Assembly: GCA_030602245.1 (NCBI GenBank)
Contig: JAUWAC010000021.1
Coordinates: 1-36,199, forward strand
DNA length: 36,199 nt
Direction of reading: 5' to 3'
Origin: Marinobacterium sp.
Lineage (GTDB): Bacteria > Pseudomonadota > Gammaproteobacteria > Pseudomonadales > Balneatricaceae
A program made the position numbers and the translations under genes. Below, one piece after another: positions 33,173-36,199 of this stretch. The notes beneath the pieces were generated by a model. The model was not told the DNA's origin and ran no database searches. It worked only from the letters and a program-made list of their open reading frames with translations. Within the stretch, counting starts at the first letter, position 1. The number at the start of each line of letters is the position of its first letter.

Positions 33173-35359
33173 TCAGCGAGCCGCCCGTGCCGCCCGCCAC
33201 GCGTGCAGTTTACGGTAGCTTTCGATCAGGCGCAGATGGCGGTCCAGCCCCTCCAGCTGCATGCTGGTCGGCGTCAGGCCGTGAAAGCGCACCTCGCCGC
33301 TGACCGACCCGACCACCGCGGCCATCGTCTCTTCACCGAACATCCGCGTCAGGTTGGGCAGGTAATCGTCCAGCTCCAGCTCGTCATCCAGCCTGATCTC
33401 CAGTACCGCCTGCACCGCGCGGTAGAACAGGCCGCGCTCCACCGTGTTGTCGTTGTACTGCAGGAACGCCTCGACCAGCTCCAGCGCCTCCTCGTGACGC
33501 TGCAGAGCCAGATAGATCAGCAGTTTCAGCTCCAGAATGGTCAGCTGTCCCCAGACCGTGTTCTCGTCGAACTCGATGCCGATCAGGGTGATGATATCCA
33601 TGTAGTTGTCGAGCTGACTGTCCTCGAGACGCTCGACCAGATCGCTGAGCTGTTCGTCGTCGAGACGGTGCAGGTTAAGGATATCCTCGCGGTAATCGAG
33701 CGCCTTGTTGGTGTTGTCCCAGATCAGATCCTCGACCGGATAGACCTCGGAGTAGCCGGGTACCAGAATGCGGCAGACCGGGGCACCGAGATCCTCGTAC
33801 ACCGCCATGTAGGCTTCCAGTCCCTGCGCCTTCAGAATGCCGAACAGGGTGTTCGCTTCCTCTTCGTTGCTGCCGGAGAAATCCCACTCGCAGAACTCGA
33901 AATCGGCCCGGGCGCTGAAGAAACGCCAGGACACGAGCCCGGTCGAGTCGATGAAGTGCTCAACGAAGTTGTTCGGCTCGGTCACCGCCATCGAATTGAA
34001 GGTCGGCGGCGGCAAATCGTTCAGCCCCTCGAAGCTGCGCCCCTGCAGCAGTTCGGTCAGGCTGCGCTCGAGCGCGACAGGGAAGCTCGGGTGCGCACCG
34101 AAGGACGCGAACACACCGCCGGTACGCGGATTCATCAGCGTCACGCACATGACCGGAAACTGCCCGCCCAGTGACGCATCCTTGACCAGCACCGGAAAGC
34201 CCTGCGCCTCCAGTGCCTGAATCCCCTCGACGATATGCGGATACTTCGCCAGTACCTCGGCCGGCACATCAGGCAACGCCAGTTCCTGCTCCAGAATCTC
34301 GCGCTTCACGGCACGTTCGAAGATTTCCGACAGGCACTGCACCTGCGCTTCGTGCAGCGTATTGCCGGCACTCATGCCGTTACTCAGGAACAGGTTTTCG
34401 ATCAGGTTGGACGGGAAATAGACCGTTTCACCATCGGACTGGCGCACGAACGGCAGCGCACAGATACCACGATCGGCGCGCCCTGAGTTGGTATCGATCA
34501 GGTGCGAGCCACACAGCTCGCCATCGGGGTTGTAGATCGCCAGACAGTGCGCATCGAGAATACCCTCGGGCAGCGCATCGTTCGGCCCCGGCTGAAACCA
34601 TTGCTCGTCGGGATAGTGTACGAACGCGCTGTCGGCGATCTCTTCACCGAAGAACTGATCGTTGTAGAAGAAGTTGCAGCTCAGGCGCTCGATGAACTCG
34701 CCCAGCGCCGAGCACAGGGCGCTCTCCTTGGTCGCGCCCTTGCCGTTGGTGAAACACATCGGCGAGGCCGCATCGCGGATATGCAGCGACCAGACATGGG
34801 GCACGATATTGCGCCAGGAGGCGATCTCGATCTTCATCCCCAGCGACTCGAGAATCGAGGTCATGTTGGCGATGGTCTGTTCCAGCGGCAGATCCTTGCC
34901 CTCGATCCAGGTCTCGGCGTTGTCGGCCGGCTTTACCATCAGCAGCGCCTGCGCATTCTCGTCGAGATTTTCCACCGTCTCGATCTGAAACTCGGGCCCG
35001 GTCTGCACGACTTTCTTCACCGTGCAGCGCTCGATCGAGCGCAATATCCCCTGCCGATCCTTGTCGGAGATATCCTCCGGCAGCTCCACCTGAATGCGGA
35101 AAATCTGGTTATAACGATCGTTCGGATCGACGATGTTGTTCTGCGACAGACGGATGTTCTCGGTCGGAATATTCCGCGCCTTGCAGTACACCTTGACGAA
35201 ATAGGCCGCACAGAGCGCGGACGAGGCCAGGAAGTAGTCGAAGGGGCTCGGTGCGGAGCCGTCACCCTTGTAGCGGATCGGCTGATCCGCCACGACGGTG
35301 AAGTCATCGAATTTCGCTTCGAGTCGCAGATTGTCGAGAAAGTTGACCTTGATTTCCAT
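33173..35359 (-). CDS. OsmC domain fused to YcaO domain (YcaO-like protein)
   Basis: Residues 1-140 form an OsmC-type domain with a cysteine pair (C50 and C112) in the positions of the peroxide-reactive pair. Residues about 155-728 align by eye with E. coli YcaO, including FTNGKGATKESAL, SALGEFIERLS and the C-terminal TPR-like helices. YcaO proteins bind ATP; E. coli YcaO is reported to assist RimO-dependent methylthiolation of ribosomal protein S12. The PxPxP ending of azoline-forming YcaO enzymes is absent. The start MEIKVNF (35359) gives a clean OsmC start though no strong ribosome site is seen. It converges with the CheBR fusion gene 27 bases away. Confidence 0.9.
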   Translation of the reverse strand: MEIKVNFLDNLRLEAKFDDFTVVADQPIRYKGDGSAPSPFDYFLASSALCAAYFVKVYCKARNIPTENIRLSQNNIVDPNDRYNQIFRIQVELPEDISDKDRQGILRSIERCTVKKVVQTGPEFQIETVENLDENAQALLMVKPADNAETWIEGKDLPLEQTIANMTSILESLGMKIEIASWRNIVPHVWSLHIRDAASPMCFTNGKGATKESALCSALGEFIERLSCNFFYNDQFFGEEIADSAFVHYPDEQWFQPGPNDALPEGILDAHCLAIYNPDGELCGSHLIDTNSGRADRGICALPFVRQSDGETVYFPSNLIENLFLSNGMSAGNTLHEAQVQCLSEIFERAVKREILEQELALPDVPAEVLAKYPHIVEGIQALEAQGFPVLVKDASLGGQFPVMCVTLMNPRTGGVFASFGAHPSFPVALERSLTELLQGRSFEGLNDLPPPTFNSMAVTEPNNFVEHFIDSTGLVSWRFFSARADFEFCEWDFSGSNEEEANTLFGILKAQGLEAYMAVYEDLGAPVCRILVPGYSEVYPVEDLIWDNTNKALDYREDILNLHRLDDEQLSDLVERLEDSQLDNYMDIITLIGIEFDENTVWGQLTILELKLLIYLALQRHEEALELVEAFLQYNDNTVERGLFYRAVQAVLEIRLDDELELDDYLPNLTRMFGEETMAAVVGSVSGEVRFHGLTPTSMQLEGLDRHLRLIESYRKLHAWRAARAAR

Positions 35360-35532
35360 GCAGCGAATACCGGATCGGTGGATTGGGCCTGAGGCCGGGA
35401 GCAGAAGGGGTGCCATTATCCAGTTTTTCACCCCTCCCGTCTTGGTCGGCACGCCGCGATCCCCCCTGCGACCTTATGTCTCATCCCAGCGCACACTCAT
35501 TTCCCTACAATTTGCGCACCTATCAGCCCGCT

Positions 35533-35547
35533 CCAGGGCGTCCCTGG
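35533..35547. repeat. 15-base palindrome upstream of the receptor gene
   Basis: CCAGGG (35533-35538) and CCCTGG (35542-35547) flank CGT. It lies 38 bases before the receptor start and could be an operator. The rest of the 225-base divergent gap shows no clear gene. Confidence 0.3.
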
Positions 35548-35584
35548 CGCGCCATTGGATAACACAGTGCAATCGGGGAATCGA

Positions 35585-36059
35585 ATGGATATCAGAAACC
35601 GCTCGCTGTTGCCGCCGCTCAGCCGGCTGTCACTCGCCATCGCCTGCATCACGCTGGCCCAGTCCACTCTGGCTCAGGAGGTTGCCGAGCAACCGATGGT
35701 CATCATCGTCGAAGGGGAGTTGCAGCCGCTGGACAACGCGCTCACCCCCGAACCCTCGGTCATGCGACAGCTCAGCGCCGCCACCAGCGACAGCGCCAGC
35801 CTGCTGCGCGACGTGCCCGGCGTCAGCCTCAACGGTGCCGGTGGCGTCTCCAGCCTGCCGGTGATCCACGGTCTGGCCGACGACCGCCTGCGCATCAAGG
35901 TGGACGGCATGGACCTGATCGCCGCCTGCCCCAACCACATGAACCCGCCGCTGTCCTATGTCGAACCGAGCAATCTGGAACAGATCCGGGTGTACGCCGG
36001 CATCAGCCCCGTCAGTGTCGGCGGTGACAGTATCGGTGGCACCATCATCGCCGAACGTC
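35585..36059 (+). pseudogene. TonB-dependent receptor, N-terminal part, interrupted by an insertion sequence
   Basis: The reading frame codes for a signal peptide (about residues 1-32, ending LAQ), a TonB-box-like stretch (PMVIIVEG), and the first part of a plug domain (LLRDVPGVSLNG, GLADDRLRIKVDGMDL, RVYAGISPVSVGGDSIGGTI). The motif ACPNHMNPPLSY contains Cys, His and Met close together, as in copper-type receptors, so a metal substrate is possible. After about residue 157 the sequence stops resembling a receptor and runs into an insertion element, ending at a stop within the element. GGGGA precedes the ATG at 35585. Whether the rest of the gene lies beyond the element cannot be seen. Confidence 0.8.
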
Positions 36060-36098
36060 GAGTTATGGTCATTTCTGGTGTACGGGAAGGTAGAAAGG

Positions 36099-36158
36099 AT
36101 GGCGTATCCTGTTGATTGATCACGCCAGATCAACAACCAACAGAAGGTGATACGCCAT
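36099..36158 (+). promoter_or_regulatory. Stem that sequesters the transposase start
   Basis: ATGGCGTATC (36099-36108) is perfectly complementary to GATACGCCAT (36149-36158), which includes the A and T of the putative transposase ATG. Inside it TGTTGAT (36110-36116) pairs with ATCAACA (36129-36135). Read-through mRNA from the receptor gene would fold over the start codon and ribosome site. Similar protection is known for IS10 and IS50; here it is inferred. Confidence 0.6.
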
Positions 36159-36199
36159 GGCCAAGTCTACCCTGAAGACTCTTCCACAACCAGAAAAAG
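36157..36199 (+). CDS. Transposase, N-terminal fragment at window edge
   Basis: Only 14 codons are visible (MAKSTLKTLPQPEK). AAGGTG lies about eight bases before the ATG. The LPQPE stretch is similar to starts of IS256-type transposases as I recall. It runs off the window, so identity is a guess based on position in the element. Confidence 0.55.
   Translation, partial: MAKSTLKTLPQPEK

Larger units (their letters stand above)
36060..36199 (+). mobile_element. Insertion sequence, left end (partial; IS256-like guess)
   Basis: From about 36060 the sequence changes abruptly to non-receptor DNA. The first bases (GAGTTATGGTCATTTCTGG) are a plausible terminal inverted repeat with a following GTGTACGG, which resembles left ends of IS256-type elements as I remember them. 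A structured leader and a transposase-like start follow. The right end is outside the window, so inverted repeats and target duplication cannot be checked and the family is a guess. Confidence 0.65.

Noticed and set aside
23954..35359. The Cys-rich peptide as substrate of the window's YcaO protein
   Set aside because: The two genes are about 9 kb apart, on separate transcripts, and the YcaO lacks the azoline-type C-terminus; no evidence links them.

Overview
This 36.2-kb GC-rich window looks like a chromosomal segment of an aerobic gammaproteobacterium of the Pseudomonadales/Oceanospirillales type. The placement rests on gene content and order: a caa3-type cytochrome oxidase cluster laid out much as in Pseudomonas, ilvIH, ilvC with divergent ilvY, pssA, msrPQ, rlmE, rlmJ, and an OsmC-YcaO fusion. 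It is inferred from family recognition by eye, not from a database search. Most of the window is well-packed core genome; accessory character appears mainly at the right edge.

Layout. Positions 1-300 hold two tandem strong sigma70-type promoters firing leftward out of the window, with an AT-rich UP-like element and GC-rich discriminators; they resemble a stable-RNA (rRNA/tRNA) promoter pair. Positions 310-8800 are a leftward respiratory block: coxB (with fused cytochrome c), coxA, cox11, coxC, an inverted DUF2909 gene, SURF1, a SCO-like protein, ctaA (heme A synthase), ctaB (heme O synthase) and a Yip1-like membrane protein. Upstream lie three small genes (DUF2970, DUF3144, unknown) and msrPQ, the periplasmic methionine sulfoxide repair pair. 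Positions 11.6-19.3 kb hold pssA, a patatin-like lipase, ilvC, divergent ilvY, a small exported protein, a Tat-type dienelactone hydrolase, and ilvIH.

Positions 19.7-25.0 kb hold a small unknown gene, rlmJ, a lipoprotein, a receiver-PilZ response regulator, rlmE, a SpoU/TrmH-type RNA methyltransferase, an unrecognised 61-residue Cys-rich peptide gene and a catalytically degenerate EAL protein. Positions 25.0-28.5 kb form a LysR-controlled redox module (extradiol dioxygenase, glutathionyl-hydroquinone reductase, DoxX) divergent from its regulator. Then comes a 1,518-residue CheB-CheR-coiled coil-PAS-GGDEF-EAL protein, a convergent OsmC-YcaO fusion, and a TonB-dependent receptor gene that is cut by an insertion sequence running off the right end.

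Themes: terminal oxidase biogenesis with heme A and copper delivery; branched-chain amino acid synthesis; envelope and oxidative-damage repair; c-di-GMP and chemosensory-type signalling; ribosomal RNA modification. The most unusual items are the Cys-rich peptide gene, the CheBR-GGDEF-EAL fusion, the degenerate EAL protein without its HDOD partner domain, and the IS element whose leader can fold over its own transposase start codon.
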